A stretch of 64,000 nucleotides of DNA from positions 1 to 64,000 of the forward strand of contig NZ_BQIP01000024.1 in assembly GCF_021602585.1 (NCBI RefSeq), in the 5' to 3' direction. This DNA comes from Pseudomonas faucium (GTDB lineage: Bacteria; Pseudomonadota; Gammaproteobacteria; Pseudomonadales; Pseudomonadaceae). Shown here piece after piece: positions 33,386 through 41,764 of this stretch (positions are counted from its first letter, which is position 1; each line of letters begins with the position of its first letter). The position numbers and the translations under genes were made by a program. The notes under the pieces were generated by a model. The model was not told the origin of the DNA and ran no database searches. It was given only the letters and a program-made list of their open reading frames with translations.

Positions 33386-34744
33386 ATGCCCAAGACATTA
33401 CTGATCAAGAACGCCGAACTGCTGGTCACGATGGACGGCGAACGCCGCGAAATCAGACGCGGCGGCCTGTACATCGAAGACAACCTGATCAAGCAGGTCG
33501 GCCCCAGCGACGAGCTGCCCCAGCACGCCGACGAAATCCTCGACATGACCGGCAAGGTGGTCATCCCAGGCCTGGTCAACACCCACCACCACATGTACCA
33601 GAGCCTCACCCGCGTGGTGCCGGCGGCGCAGGATGGCGAGCTGTTCAACTGGCTGACCAACCTGTACCCGATCTGGGCCCGGCTGACCCCGGAAATGATC
33701 TCGGTATCGACCCAGACCGCCATGGCCGAGCTGATCCTCTCCGGCTGCACCACCTCCAGCGATCACCTGTACATCTACCCCAACGGCTGCAAGCTCGACG
33801 ACAGCATCCATGCCGCCGAAGAAATCGGCATGCGCTTCCATGCCGCGCGCGGCAGCATGAGCGTGGGCCAGAGCCAGGGCGGCCTGCCGCCGGATTCGGT
33901 GGTGGAGAAGGAAAGCGCGATCCTCAAGGAATCCCAGCGCCTGATCGAGGACTACCACGACGCCAGCCACGGCTCGATGCTGCGCGTGGTGGTGGCGCCG
34001 TGCTCGCCGTTCTCGGTCAGCCGTGACCTGATGCGCGAAGCCGCGGTGCTGGCGCGCCATTACGGCGTGTCGCTGCACACCCACCTGGCGGAGAACGTCA
34101 ACGACATCGCCTACAGCCGCGAAAAGTTCGGCATGACCCCCGCCGAATACGCCGAGGACCTGGGCTGGGTCGGCCACGATGTGTGGCATGCCCACTGCGT
34201 GCAGCTCGACCAGCACGGCATCGAACTGTTCGCCCGCACCGGCACCGGCGTGGCCCACTGCCCGTGCTCGAACATGCGCCTGGCCTCGGGCATCGCGCCG
34301 ATCCGCAAGATGCGCGACCACGGCGTGCCGGTGGGCCTGGGCGTGGACGGCTCGGCCTCCAACGACGGCGCCAGCATGATCGGCGAAGTGCGCCAGGCGC
34401 TGCTGCTGCAGCGGGTCGGCTTCGGCCCCGACGCCATGACCGCGCGCGAAGCCCTGGAAATCGCCACCCTGGGTGGCGCCAAGGTGCTCAACCGCAACGA
34501 CATCGGCGCCCTCGCCCCGGGCATGGTCGCAGACCTGGTGGCCTTCAACCTCAACCACGTGGCCTATGCCGGCGCCCTGCACGACCCGCTGGCCGCGCTG
34601 GTGTTCTGCACCCCGACCCACGTCGACACCAGCGTCATCAACGGCCGCGTGGTGGTCAAGGACGGCCGCATCACCACCGTCGACCTGCCGCGCGTGCTGG
34701 AGCGCCACAACCAGCTGGCACACCAACTGGTGATCGGCGAGTAA
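33386..34744 (+). CDS. 8-oxoguanine deaminase (amidohydrolase, AtzB/TrzN-like subgroup)
   Basis: 452 residues. The zinc site is PGLVNTHHHMYQSLTR (HxH), HTHLAE with the third His, VWHAHCVQLD with the fourth, and VGLGVDGSASNDGASM with the catalytic Asp. HMYQSLTR and the VDGSASNDGA segment match the P. aeruginosa PA0142 type, shown to deaminate 8-oxoguanine to urate and to accept related aminopurines and hydroxytriazines. The purine permease that follows 127 bp downstream supports a purine-salvage role. The start ATG follows GCGGGAATGGAACACCT. Confidence 0.87.
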   Translation: MPKTLLIKNAELLVTMDGERREIRRGGLYIEDNLIKQVGPSDELPQHADEILDMTGKVVIPGLVNTHHHMYQSLTRVVPAAQDGELFNWLTNLYPIWARLTPEMISVSTQTAMAELILSGCTTSSDHLYIYPNGCKLDDSIHAAEEIGMRFHAARGSMSVGQSQGGLPPDSVVEKESAILKESQRLIEDYHDASHGSMLRVVVAPCSPFSVSRDLMREAAVLARHYGVSLHTHLAENVNDIAYSREKFGMTPAEYAEDLGWVGHDVWHAHCVQLDQHGIELFARTGTGVAHCPCSNMRLASGIAPIRKMRDHGVPVGLGVDGSASNDGASMIGEVRQALLLQRVGFGPDAMTAREALEIATLGGAKVLNRNDIGALAPGMVADLVAFNLNHVAYAGALHDPLAALVFCTPTHVDTSVINGRVVVKDGRITTVDLPRVLERHNQLAHQLVIGE

Positions 34745-34751
34745 CCCAACC

Positions 34752-34786
34752 CAGGCCGTTGCCCGTCGCCTTGAGGCAACGGCCTG
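34752..34786. terminator. 12-bp stem-loop between deaminase and permease genes
   Basis: CAGGCCGTTGCC (34752-34763) pairs perfectly with GGCAACGGCCTG (34775-34786) around an 11-nt loop, 8 nt after the deaminase stop. There is no U tract, so it may be an RNA-stabilising hairpin or partial attenuator rather than a full terminator. The permease has its own A+T-rich leader after it. Confidence 0.6.
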
Positions 34787-34871
34787 CCCCTATCTGCTAC
34801 CCCGCTTCACCCACCGCGACTGAGACCGTGCTGTTAGACGCATCAAATATAAAAAAAGCGAGCTACTCACC

Positions 34872-36386
34872 ATGACTTCTCCCGCTACACCTCGTCCGGA
34901 AGACGAGAACCTCGGCGTCAGTGCCAACGTGGCCTACGGGCTTCAGCATGTGCTGACGATGTATGGTGGCATTGTTGCCGTTCCGCTGATCATCGGCCAG
35001 GCAGCGGGCCTCACCCCTGCCGAAATCGGCCTGCTGATCGCCGCCTCGCTGTTCGCCGGTGGCCTGGCCACCTTGCTGCAGACCCTGGGCATCCCCTTCT
35101 TCGGCTGCCAGCTGCCGCTGGTGCAGGGTGTGTCCTTTGCGGGGGTGGCGACCATGGTCGCGATCATCGGCAGCGATGGCCGTGGCGGCCTGGCTTCGGT
35201 GTTCGGCGCGGTGATCGTCGCGTCGCTGATCGGCCTGCTGATAACGCCGCTGTTCTCGCGCATCATCAAGTTCTTCCCGCCGCTGGTGACGGGCATCGTC
35301 ATCACCACCATCGGCCTGACCCTGATGCCGGTGACGGCGCGCTGGGCCATGGGCGGCAACAGCCAGGCGGCCGATTTTGGCAGCACCTCCAACATCGCCC
35401 TGGCAGCCTTCACCCTGGCCACCGTGCTGCTGCTCAGCAAGCTCGGCAACGCCAGCATCTCGCGCCTGTCGATCCTGCTGGCGATGGTGATCGGTACGCT
35501 GGTGGCCACCGCCTTCGGCATGACGGACTTCTCCCAGGTATGGCAAGGCCCGATCGTCGCGCTGCCTCAGGTGCTGCCGCTGGGCGCGCCACATTTCGAG
35601 CTGGCGGCGATCCTGTCGATGCTGATCGTGATCGTGGTGACCATGGTCGAAACCTCGGCCGACATTCTCGCCGTGGGCGAGATCATCGGCACCAAGGTCG
35701 ACTCAAGGCGCCTGGGCAATGGCCTGCGTGCCGACATGATCTCCAGCGTGCTGGCGCCCTTCGCCGGCTCGTTCACCCAGAGCGCCTTTGCTCAGAACGT
35801 CGGCCTGGTGGCCGTCACCGGCGTGAAGAGCCGCTATGTGGTGGCGAGCGCCGGGCTGATCCTGCTGACCCTGGGCTTGCTCCCGGTGATGGGCCGGCTG
35901 ATTGCCGCCGTGCCCACCTCGGTGCTCGGGGGTGCCGGCGTGGTGCTGTTCGGCACCGTGGCGGCCAGTGGTATCCGCACCCTGTCCCAGGTGGACTACC
36001 GCAACAACATGAACCTGATCATCGTCGCCACCTCGATCGGCTTCGGCATGGTCCCGATCGCCGCCCCTGGGTTCTACCACCACTTCCCGGCCTGGGTCGA
36101 AACCATCTTCCACTCCGGCATCAGCTCGGCGGCGATCATGGCGATCCTGCTCAACCTGCTGTTCAACCACATGCGCACCGGCAACTCCGACCAGCAGTCG
36201 GTGTTCGTCGCCGCCAGCGAGCGCACCCTGCGCTACCGCGATATCGCCGGGCTCCATGACGGTGACTTCTTCCGCGATGGCAAGCTGTTCGACTGCGACG
36301 GCAACGAAGTGCCGGTGCTGGCGGAGGACGACGGCCATGGCGACGTGCCGGCCCCACGCAAGCGGCGTTTGGAGCAAGCGCACTGA
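34872..36386 (+). CDS. NCS2-family purine (xanthine/urate) permease
   Basis: 504 residues with about fourteen hydrophobic helices. Family signatures: ANVAYGLQHVLTMYGGIVAV at the start, GVSFAGVATMVAIIGSDGRG, MVETSADILAVGEIIGTKVD (the central motif with the substrate-binding Glu) and SFTQSAFAQNVGLVAVTGVK. The QN/T and LAVGEI features lie nearer the xanthine/urate branch (XanP, UacT) than to uracil UraA. It follows the 8-oxoguanine deaminase gene and ends in a strong terminator. Confidence 0.87.
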   Translation: MTSPATPRPEDENLGVSANVAYGLQHVLTMYGGIVAVPLIIGQAAGLTPAEIGLLIAASLFAGGLATLLQTLGIPFFGCQLPLVQGVSFAGVATMVAIIGSDGRGGLASVFGAVIVASLIGLLITPLFSRIIKFFPPLVTGIVITTIGLTLMPVTARWAMGGNSQAADFGSTSNIALAAFTLATVLLLSKLGNASISRLSILLAMVIGTLVATAFGMTDFSQVWQGPIVALPQVLPLGAPHFELAAILSMLIVIVVTMVETSADILAVGEIIGTKVDSRRLGNGLRADMISSVLAPFAGSFTQSAFAQNVGLVAVTGVKSRYVVASAGLILLTLGLLPVMGRLIAAVPTSVLGGAGVVLFGTVAASGIRTLSQVDYRNNMNLIIVATSIGFGMVPIAAPGFYHHFPAWVETIFHSGISSAAIMAILLNLLFNHMRTGNSDQQSVFVAASERTLRYRDIAGLHDGDFFRDGKLFDCDGNEVPVLAEDDGHGDVPAPRKRRLEQAH

Positions 36387-36390
36387 ATAA

Positions 36391-36421
36391 AAAAAGCGAC
36401 GCCTGAGCGTCGCTTTTTTTT
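36391..36421 (+). terminator. rho-independent terminator after the purine permease
   Basis: GCGACGC (36396-36402), loop CTGA, GCGTCGC (36407-36413), then eight T. A run of A precedes the stem, so it can also work for the leftward nhaA gene, whose stop is 22 bp away. Confidence 0.95.
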
Positions 36422-36443
36422 GCCTGGCCGCGTTGGGCCGCGG

Positions 36444-37796
36444 TCAACTCGCTTCGGCGTGCACGGCCTTGCTTGCCTTGCGCAGGCTCAGGGTGCCCCA
36501 CGCCAGGCCCAGCACCGCGGCGATCACCGAGCCCGACAGCACGCCGAGCTTGGCGGCGCCCAGGGCGGCTGGGTCGGCGAAGGCCAGGTTGGCGATGAAG
36601 ATCGACATGGTGAAGCCGATACCCGCCAACAGGCCGATCAAGGTGACGCTGCGCCAGGTCACCCCCGCCGGCAGCGCACCCCAGCCCAGGCGCACCATCA
36701 GCCAGCTGACCAGGACGATGCCCACCGGCTTGCCCAGCACCAGCGCCACCGCCACGGCAACCATCACCCAGTAAGGCCCGGGCGCGGACAGGTCGACCCC
36801 GGCCAGGCTCACCCCGGCGTTGGCCAGGGCGAACAGCGGCATGATGCCGTAGGCCACCCACGGGTGCAGGCTGGTTTGCACGCGGGTCACCGGTGGTACC
36901 AGCTCGCGCTGGGCCAGGCGCAGCTGCTTCAACGGGTGGTTCAGGCTGCTGCTGTCGCTTTCCTGGGCGCGGCCCAGCAGTTCATCGGTCACGCGGGAAA
37001 TCGCCTCCACCGGGCGCTGGCCCAGGGGCATCGAACGGACCGGCGTCATCAGGCCGAGGATCACGCCGGCCAGGGTTGGGTGGGCGCCGGTCATCAGCAC
37101 GCCGAGCCAGACGATGGCGCCAGGCACCACGTAGGCGTAGGCCGAGCCGATGCCGATCTTCTGCAGGCCGAGCACCAGCAGCAGGCCGACGCCGGCCACC
37201 GCCAGGCCGCTGTAATCCAGGCCGCCGGTGTAGAAGAAGGCAATGATCAGCACGGCGATGATGTCATCGATGATCGCCAGGGCCAGCAGGAACACCCGCA
37301 CGTTCGAGGGGATCGACTTGCCGAGCAAGGCCAGCACCCCGACCGCGAAGGCAATGTCGGTGGCGGTGGGCACCGCCCAGCCTTGCTGTTCGGCGGGCGC
37401 ATGGCTGAACGCCAGGTAGATCAGCGCGGGCACCACCACCCCGCCGACCGCCGCGGCCATCGGCAGCGTGGCCTGGCGCAGGCTCGACAGCGCGCCTTCG
37501 TGGATTTCACGGCGGATTTCCATGCCGACCACCAGGAAGAAGATGGTCATCAGGCCATCGTTGACCCAGAAGTGCAGGGATTGGGAGAACACCATCGAAC
37601 CGATGCCGAAGGTCACCGGGGCATGCCAGAGGGCATCGTAGCTGTCGGCAGCGGGCGAATTCGCCCAGATCAGGGCCGCCACGGCAGCGATCAGCAGGAC
37701 GATGCCACTGACCGCCTCGATATGCAGGAAACGCTCTAGATTGGCGAATGCGCGCTGGGCGATTCGCTGGGCACGGGGCAAGACATGTTTTTGCAT
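36444..37796 (-). CDS. nhaA: Na+/H+ antiporter NhaA
   Basis: 450 residues from [14 protein letters not shown]. The NhaA-type ion site is [18 protein letters not shown] with the two adjacent Asp; others are [20 protein letters not shown] and the regulatory region [16 protein letters not shown]. Length is longer than E. coli NhaA (388) because of an extended loop after [13 protein letters not shown] and an N-terminal tail. It exports Na+ against protons and serves in pH and salt homeostasis. Monocistronic: it faces the permease terminator and lies 112 bp from the anti-sigma gene stop. Confidence 0.95.
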   Translation of the reverse strand: MQKHVLPRAQRIAQRAFANLERFLHIEAVSGIVLLIAAVAALIWANSPAADSYDALWHAPVTFGIGSMVFSQSLHFWVNDGLMTIFFLVVGMEIRREIHEGALSSLRQATLPMAAAVGGVVVPALIYLAFSHAPAEQQGWAVPTATDIAFAVGVLALLGKSIPSNVRVFLLALAIIDDIIAVLIIAFFYTGGLDYSGLAVAGVGLLLVLGLQKIGIGSAYAYVVPGAIVWLGVLMTGAHPTLAGVILGLMTPVRSMPLGQRPVEAISRVTDELLGRAQESDSSSLNHPLKQLRLAQRELVPPVTRVQTSLHPWVAYGIMPLFALANAGVSLAGVDLSAPGPYWVMVAVAVALVLGKPVGIVLVSWLMVRLGWGALPAGVTWRSVTLIGLLAGIGFTMSIFIANLAFADPAALGAAKLGVLSGSVIAAVLGLAWGTLSLRKASKAVHAEAS

Positions 37797-37908
37797 GGGC
37801 GCAAGCACTCCCGCAAGGCGGCCCGACCTGCGTAGCTGTTTAACCTGCTTCACTGCTTCATGCAGCTAGCACCCGGGCGGCATTCTAGCGGAAATACTCC
37901 CCGCAGTT

Positions 37909-38550
37909 CTACCAGCGTAGCAGGCGCGGGCCCAGCGCCGCGCCCAGGGCGGTGGGCAACAGCATGCCCAGCAGGTACCACACGCCCCAGAACGGCACTT
38001 GCATCTCCGGGCAGTGCACGCAGTAGGCCAGTGTCGCCGTCGCCCCCGCCAGCAGGCCGCCGGCCGCGCCGGCCTGGCGCAGGCGTGTGGGCGCAAGGCC
38101 GCGCAAGGCCCAGAACACGGCGACGAACAACGGCGCCGAGAGCAGCGTGATGTTCAGCGCGCAGGTGCGCCAGGTGCGCCCGAAGATCAACTCGGCGCGG
38201 GCATCGACCGGGGCGCCGGCCAGGCTGATGGCCGCGCCCAGCCACACCAGCAGCAACGGCACGCCCAGCAGGCCCCACAGCGCGCCGCCCTGCACCCCGG
38301 GCCTGGCCAGCCGCTGGGTCAGCCACAGCCCGAGCAGCGCAAGGCTGCCCGGCAGCGCCAGCTTGGCCCAGAACAAGGGCGTGCGCGCCACCTCGGCCAG
38401 GTCGCTGCGCACCCCATACAGGGTCGCCGCCAGCAGCAGCGCGCCGAGCATGCCGAGCAGCAGCGCCCGGCCCAGGCGGCGGGCCGCCACGTGCCGGTCT
38501 ACCGGCCCTTCCCCGCTGGCCAGCAGGGCAATCAGTTCATCGGTCTTCAT
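37909..38550 (-). CDS. nrsF: NrsF/DUF1109-family membrane anti-sigma factor
   Basis: 213 residues from [15 protein letters not shown], overlapping the sigma gene by 14 bp. Six helices are visible, including [51 protein letters not shown] and [19 protein letters not shown]. The Cys in [12 protein letters not shown] (CVHC pair) and TCALNITLL (single Cys) match those known in Caulobacter NrsF, where Cys residues are needed to sense the stress. It holds the ECF sigma at the membrane until a metal or redox signal arrives. Confidence 0.88.
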   Translation of the reverse strand: MKTDELIALLASGEGPVDRHVAARRLGRALLLGMLGALLLAATLYGVRSDLAEVARTPLFWAKLALPGSLALLGLWLTQRLARPGVQGGALWGLLGVPLLLVWLGAAISLAGAPVDARAELIFGRTWRTCALNITLLSAPLFVAVFWALRGLAPTRLRQAGAAGGLLAGATATLAYCVHCPEMQVPFWGVWYLLGMLLPTALGAALGPRLLRW

Positions 38551-39124
38551 CGTCGTTACCACCTCGAATCCGCCTGGCCAGGGCCTTGAGCCCACGGTGT
38601 ATGCCCACCTTGACCGCCGAGCTGGACAGCCCGGTGATGCGCGCGGTTTCTTCCACCGACAAGCCCTCGAGCTTGACGTGGACGATCGGCAGGCGCTGGC
38701 GCTCAGGCAATTGCCCCAGCAGTTTGCCGAGGTCGCGGCGGGCCTCGGCGGGTGCCTCGTCACTGGCGGCGAACAGCTCGCTGTCCTCCTCCAGGCTGTC
38801 GTGCCGCGCCTCGCGCTGGCCGTAGCGGCGCAGGTAATCGACCAGCTTGTAGCGGGCGATGGCTTGCACCCAGGCGGTCAGCGGCTGCTGCGGCTGGTAG
38901 GTGTCGCGGGCGTTGTGCACGGCCAGCAGCACCTCCTGCAGCAGGTCTTCGACTTCGGCCGGGCGCTGTGCCAGGCGCCGCCGCAGAAACCCGCGCAGGT
39001 GCGCGGCCAGCGCCGCGAGAAACGCCTGGTACGCCCGCGCATCGCCCGCCAGGCCGCGCAGCAGCAGCGCCTGCAGATGCGTCTCGCGTGCACGGAGCAG
39101 GTCTTGTGAGTTAGTTCGTTGCAT
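38537..39124 (-). CDS. ECF sigma factor of the SigF (ECF16-like) type
   Basis: 195 residues. Region 2 has [20 protein letters not shown] and [20 protein letters not shown]. Region 4 has [20 protein letters not shown] and [20 protein letters not shown]. The partner NrsF is downstream with overlap, and the bufferin operon is divergent, as in Caulobacter sigF-nrsF. The annotated ATG lies within an apparent sigF-type promoter (39112-39140), and its own upstream sequence GGCGCGCC offers no Shine-Dalgarno. No in-frame ATG, GTG or TTG follows within the first 25 codons, so the start is uncertain. Confidence 0.88.
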   Translation of the reverse strand: MQRTNSQDLLRARETHLQALLLRGLAGDARAYQAFLAALAAHLRGFLRRRLAQRPAEVEDLLQEVLLAVHNARDTYQPQQPLTAWVQAIARYKLVDYLRRYGQREARHDSLEEDSELFAASDEAPAEARRDLGKLLGQLPERQRLPIVHVKLEGLSVEETARITGLSSSAVKVGIHRGLKALARRIRGGNDDEDR

Positions 39125-39140
39125 GGCGCGCCAGGGTTAC
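39112..39140 (-). promoter_or_regulatory. ECF (SigF-type) promoter-like sequence across the sigma gene start
   Basis: On the minus strand: GTAACC (39140-39135), 16 nt, CGAACTA (39118-39112). Spacing and both boxes are identical to the one before bufA. The sigma gene ATG (39124-39122) lies inside the spacer, so a transcript starting here would lack the annotated start codon. It may be autoregulatory with a different start, or a coincidence of coding sequence. Confidence 0.55.
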
Positions 39141-39235
39141 ACCTTGGAAGCATTTCTTTTTATCCAACCATAGACGCTGCGCCAAGCGCACCGGGAGATT
39201 GGCCTGGCGGCGAAAAAATATTTTTTCGCGGCGCT

Positions 39236-39262
39236 GTAACCGTAACCGCAAACCCCGCGAAC
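39236..39262 (+). promoter_or_regulatory. ECF (SigF-type) promoter of the bufferin operon
   Basis: GTAACC (39236-39241), a 16-nt spacer, then CGAAC (39258-39262, continuing TA), 55 bp before the bufA start. This agrees with the SigF promoter consensus I recall for Caulobacter (GTAACC, 16 nt, CGAA). An additional GTAACC at 39242-39247 directly follows the first. The divergent sigma factor is the obvious candidate to read it. Confidence 0.8.
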
Positions 39263-39316
39263 TATTCGATGAGCCGCCGGTAATTCGCCGCGGCCCCCTA
39301 CCCTGGAGTCATCACC

Positions 39317-39595
39317 ATGAACAACCTCGCCCTTTCCGCCGCCGCCCTGGCCCTCGCTTCGCTGGCCGGTGTCGCCGTTGCCGCCACGGCCCCGAGCACC
39401 GGTGCTGCCATGGAAAAATGCTACGGCGTCGCCATGGCCGGCCAGAACGACTGCAAGGCCGGCGCCGGCACCACCTGCGCGGGCAGCGCCAAGAAAGACT
39501 ACGACGCCATGCACTGGAAGAACGTCCCGGCCGGCACCTGCACTTCGATCAAGACCCCCAACGGCATGGGCTCGCTGACCCCAGCCAAGTCCTGA
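39317..39595 (+). CDS. bufA: bufferin precursor peptide (DUF2282, BufA1)
   Basis: 92 residues. Signal peptide [20 protein letters not shown] with cleavage near AVAA, so the product is periplasmic. The four family cysteines are C35 (EKCYGVA), C46 (NDCKA), C54 (TTCAG) and C75 (PAGTCTS), with the motifs EKCYG and VPAGTC intact. Bufferins are recently described RiPPs whose central cysteines are converted to thiooxazoles by a DUF692 enzyme and which bind copper, protecting the cell. The preceding CCTGGAGTCATCACC gives a good Shine-Dalgarno. It is the first gene of the buf operon, 16 bp before bufB. Confidence 0.88.
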   Translation: MNNLALSAAALALASLAGVAVAATAPSTGAAMEKCYGVAMAGQNDCKAGAGTTCAGSAKKDYDAMHWKNVPAGTCTSIKTPNGMGSLTPAKS

Positions 39596-39611
39596 GTGGA
39601 GGCCGCCGACC

Positions 39612-40445
39612 ATGAACCGGAACAACCCCCTCGGCGCCGGGCTCGGGCTCAAGGCCGAGCACTATGCCCAGGCCCTGGCATGCGATGCCGAAGGCCTGTG
39701 GTACGAGGTGCACCCGGAAAACTACATGGTCGGCGGGCCGCGCCTGGCCTGGCTGGAACGCATGGCCGAGCGCCATGCCCTGTCGCTGCACGGCGTGGCG
39801 CTGTCACTGGCGGCCGACGCCGAACCGGATGCCGGCCACCTGCGCCGCCTGCGCGCACTGATCGAGCGGGTCGGGCCGGTGCTGGTGTCCGAGCACCTGG
39901 CCTGGTCCACCTGGCGTGGCCAGTACCACCCCGACCTGCTGCCGTTTCCGCGCAGCCATGAAGCCTTGAACCGCATCAGCGAAAACGTCCTGCGCACCCA
40001 GGATGCCCTGGGGCGCAGCATTGCCCTGGAAAACCCCAGCCACTACCTGCACCTCGAAGGCCATGACTGGGACGAAATCGATTTTCTCGACGAACTGGTA
40101 CGCCGCACCGGCTGCACGCTGCTGCTGGACGTCAACAACGTGCACGTCAGTGCGCACAACCTGGGCTACGACGCGGCTGCTTATCTCGACCGTTTCCCGG
40201 CCCAGGCCATCAGCGAAGTGCACCTTGCCGGGCACAGCCAGGACCAACAGGCGGCGCTGCTGATCGACTCCCACGACGCGGCCATCGCCGAACCCGTATG
40301 GGCGCTGTATCGCCAGCTGATCAGCCGCATCGGCCCGCGCCCGACCTTGATCGAGCGCGACGGCAACGTCCCCGCCTTCGCCGACCTGCTGGCCGAACGC
40401 GCCATCGCCCAAGCCACACTTGCCCGCGCAGGAGCCTTGCCATGA
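39612..40445 (+). CDS. bufB: bufferin maturation enzyme BufB (DUF692, MNIO family)
   Basis: 277 residues, TIM-barrel multinuclear non-haem iron oxidase family (as in MbnB and TglH). Candidate metal ligands: H60 (SLHGVAL), H95 (VSEHLAW), E140 (ALENPSHY), D173 and neighbours in LLDVNNVHVSAHNLG, H204 (SEVHLAGH), D219 (LIDSHD) and E248 (TLIERDGN); all family positions are occupied. It installs oxidative modifications on Cys of the BufA precursor. Its stop overlaps the start of bufC by ATGA, as expected for partners that form a complex. Confidence 0.93.
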   Translation: MNRNNPLGAGLGLKAEHYAQALACDAEGLWYEVHPENYMVGGPRLAWLERMAERHALSLHGVALSLAADAEPDAGHLRRLRALIERVGPVLVSEHLAWSTWRGQYHPDLLPFPRSHEALNRISENVLRTQDALGRSIALENPSHYLHLEGHDWDEIDFLDELVRRTGCTLLLDVNNVHVSAHNLGYDAAAYLDRFPAQAISEVHLAGHSQDQQAALLIDSHDAAIAEPVWALYRQLISRIGPRPTLIERDGNVPAFADLLAERAIAQATLARAGALP

Positions 40446-41197
40446 ACCTGTCCCTCGGCCAATTCCAGGACGCTTTCATCGAAGCGCTGCAGCAGCGCCC
40501 TGCCCCGGCCCTGGCCAGCCTCACCGGGCAGGCGGCGTTCGCGGTCTATCGCAATACCGTGCTCAGCGGTTGTGTCGAGGCACTGCGCGCCAACTTCCCC
40601 AGCATCGAGACGCTGGTCGGCCCCGGCTGGATGCAGGAGGTGGCCAGCGCCTATGCGCAGCAATCGCCGCCGCACGACCCCCGGCTGATCCACTACGGCG
40701 AAGCCTTTCCCGACTTCCTGCAAGCGCTGCAGGCCAGCCACGACCTGCCGTACCTGGCCGACGTCGCGCGCCTGGACTGGCACTGGTGCGCAGTCTTCAG
40801 CGCCGAGCAAGACCCCTGCCTGACCTTGGCCGAGCTGGCCGGCATGACCGCCGCCGACCTCGCCCGCGGCCACCTGGCGCCCCGGCGCAGCGTGCGCTGG
40901 CAGTGGTTCGCCGCGCACCCGGCCTATAGCCTGTGGCGCGTCAGCCGCGAAGGCTTGCCGTGGTCGCCCGAGCAGCCCTGGGTCGCCGAAGGCGCCCTGT
41001 TGAGCGGCGGCTGCGACGGCGTCAGCCATCAGCCCCTGGAAATCGGCGCCTGCGCCTTCCTCGACGCCTGCGCCGCAGGCCACTCACTGCAAGAGGCCTC
41101 GCAACTCGCCCAGCAATGCCAACCCGACCTGGACTTCAGCGGCCTGCTCGGCCGGCTGCTGCAAGCCAAGGCCTTTCGCCCCCTCACATTCGCCTGA
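40442..41197 (+). CDS. bufC: BufC, DUF2063-type partner/recognition protein
   Basis: 251 residues. Contains the DUF2063 DNA/peptide-binding-like N-terminal domain ([55 protein letters not shown]) and a second domain ending with [18 protein letters not shown]. In other MNIO systems this protein binds the precursor's leader or follower and presents it to the oxidase. It overlaps bufB by 4 bp. I see no signal peptide, so modification takes place in the cytoplasm before export. Confidence 0.9.
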   Translation: MNLSLGQFQDAFIEALQQRPAPALASLTGQAAFAVYRNTVLSGCVEALRANFPSIETLVGPGWMQEVASAYAQQSPPHDPRLIHYGEAFPDFLQALQASHDLPYLADVARLDWHWCAVFSAEQDPCLTLAELAGMTAADLARGHLAPRRSVRWQWFAAHPAYSLWRVSREGLPWSPEQPWVAEGALLSGGCDGVSHQPLEIGACAFLDACAAGHSLQEASQLAQQCQPDLDFSGLLGRLLQAKAFRPLTFA

Positions 41198-41208
41198 AGG
41201 TAACGGCC

Positions 41209-41676
41209 ATGGAAACTCTGCGCTCCAACGCCCCCACCCACAGCCTGCGCCAGCGCTGGAACAGCCTGGCCGAGCACCTGCAAGGCTGGCTGACCGACAG
41301 CGTGCTGTGCCTGGTGGCGCGGCTGGGCATCGCCTCGGTGTTCTTCATGTCCGGCCGCACCAAGGTCGAGGGCCTGCTGAGCATCACCCCCAGCACCTAC
41401 GACCTGTTCCAGACCGAATACGCCCTGCCGCTGGTTTCCCCCTGGTTGGCGGCGCACCTTGCCACCTACGCCGAGCACCTGTTCCCGCTGCTGCTGGTGC
41501 TGGGCCTGTGCACCCGGTTGTCGGCCCTGGCCCTGCTGGGCATGACCACGGTAATCGAGGTGTTCGTCTACCCCGACGCCTGGCCGACCCACCTGTCGTG
41601 GGCCGGGCTGCTGCTGTTGCTGATCGCCCGCGGCGGCGGCGCCTGGTCGCTGGACCGTGTGCTGCGAGTACGCTAG
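41209..41676 (+). CDS. DoxX-family membrane protein (BufD-like)
   Basis: 155 residues from the ATG at 41209, preceded by GAAGGTAAC. The three or four helices include [40 protein letters not shown] and [16 protein letters not shown], with the DoxX signature [15 protein letters not shown] and WSLDRVL near the end. DoxX proteins often accompany DUF2282-DUF692-DUF2063 genes, with a role in the redox or respiratory side that is not settled. It follows bufC by 11 bp and is probably the last gene of the operon. Confidence 0.88.
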   Translation: METLRSNAPTHSLRQRWNSLAEHLQGWLTDSVLCLVARLGIASVFFMSGRTKVEGLLSITPSTYDLFQTEYALPLVSPWLAAHLATYAEHLFPLLLVLGLCTRLSALALLGMTTVIEVFVYPDAWPTHLSWAGLLLLLIARGGGAWSLDRVLRVR

Positions 41677-41764
41677 CGCCTGCCTGAACATTTGCTGACA
41701 ACCGTGGCCAGCGCCGCGTTTGTGCGCATACTCAAGCAGGTCCGCAGCGAGGGAGCACTGGAAC

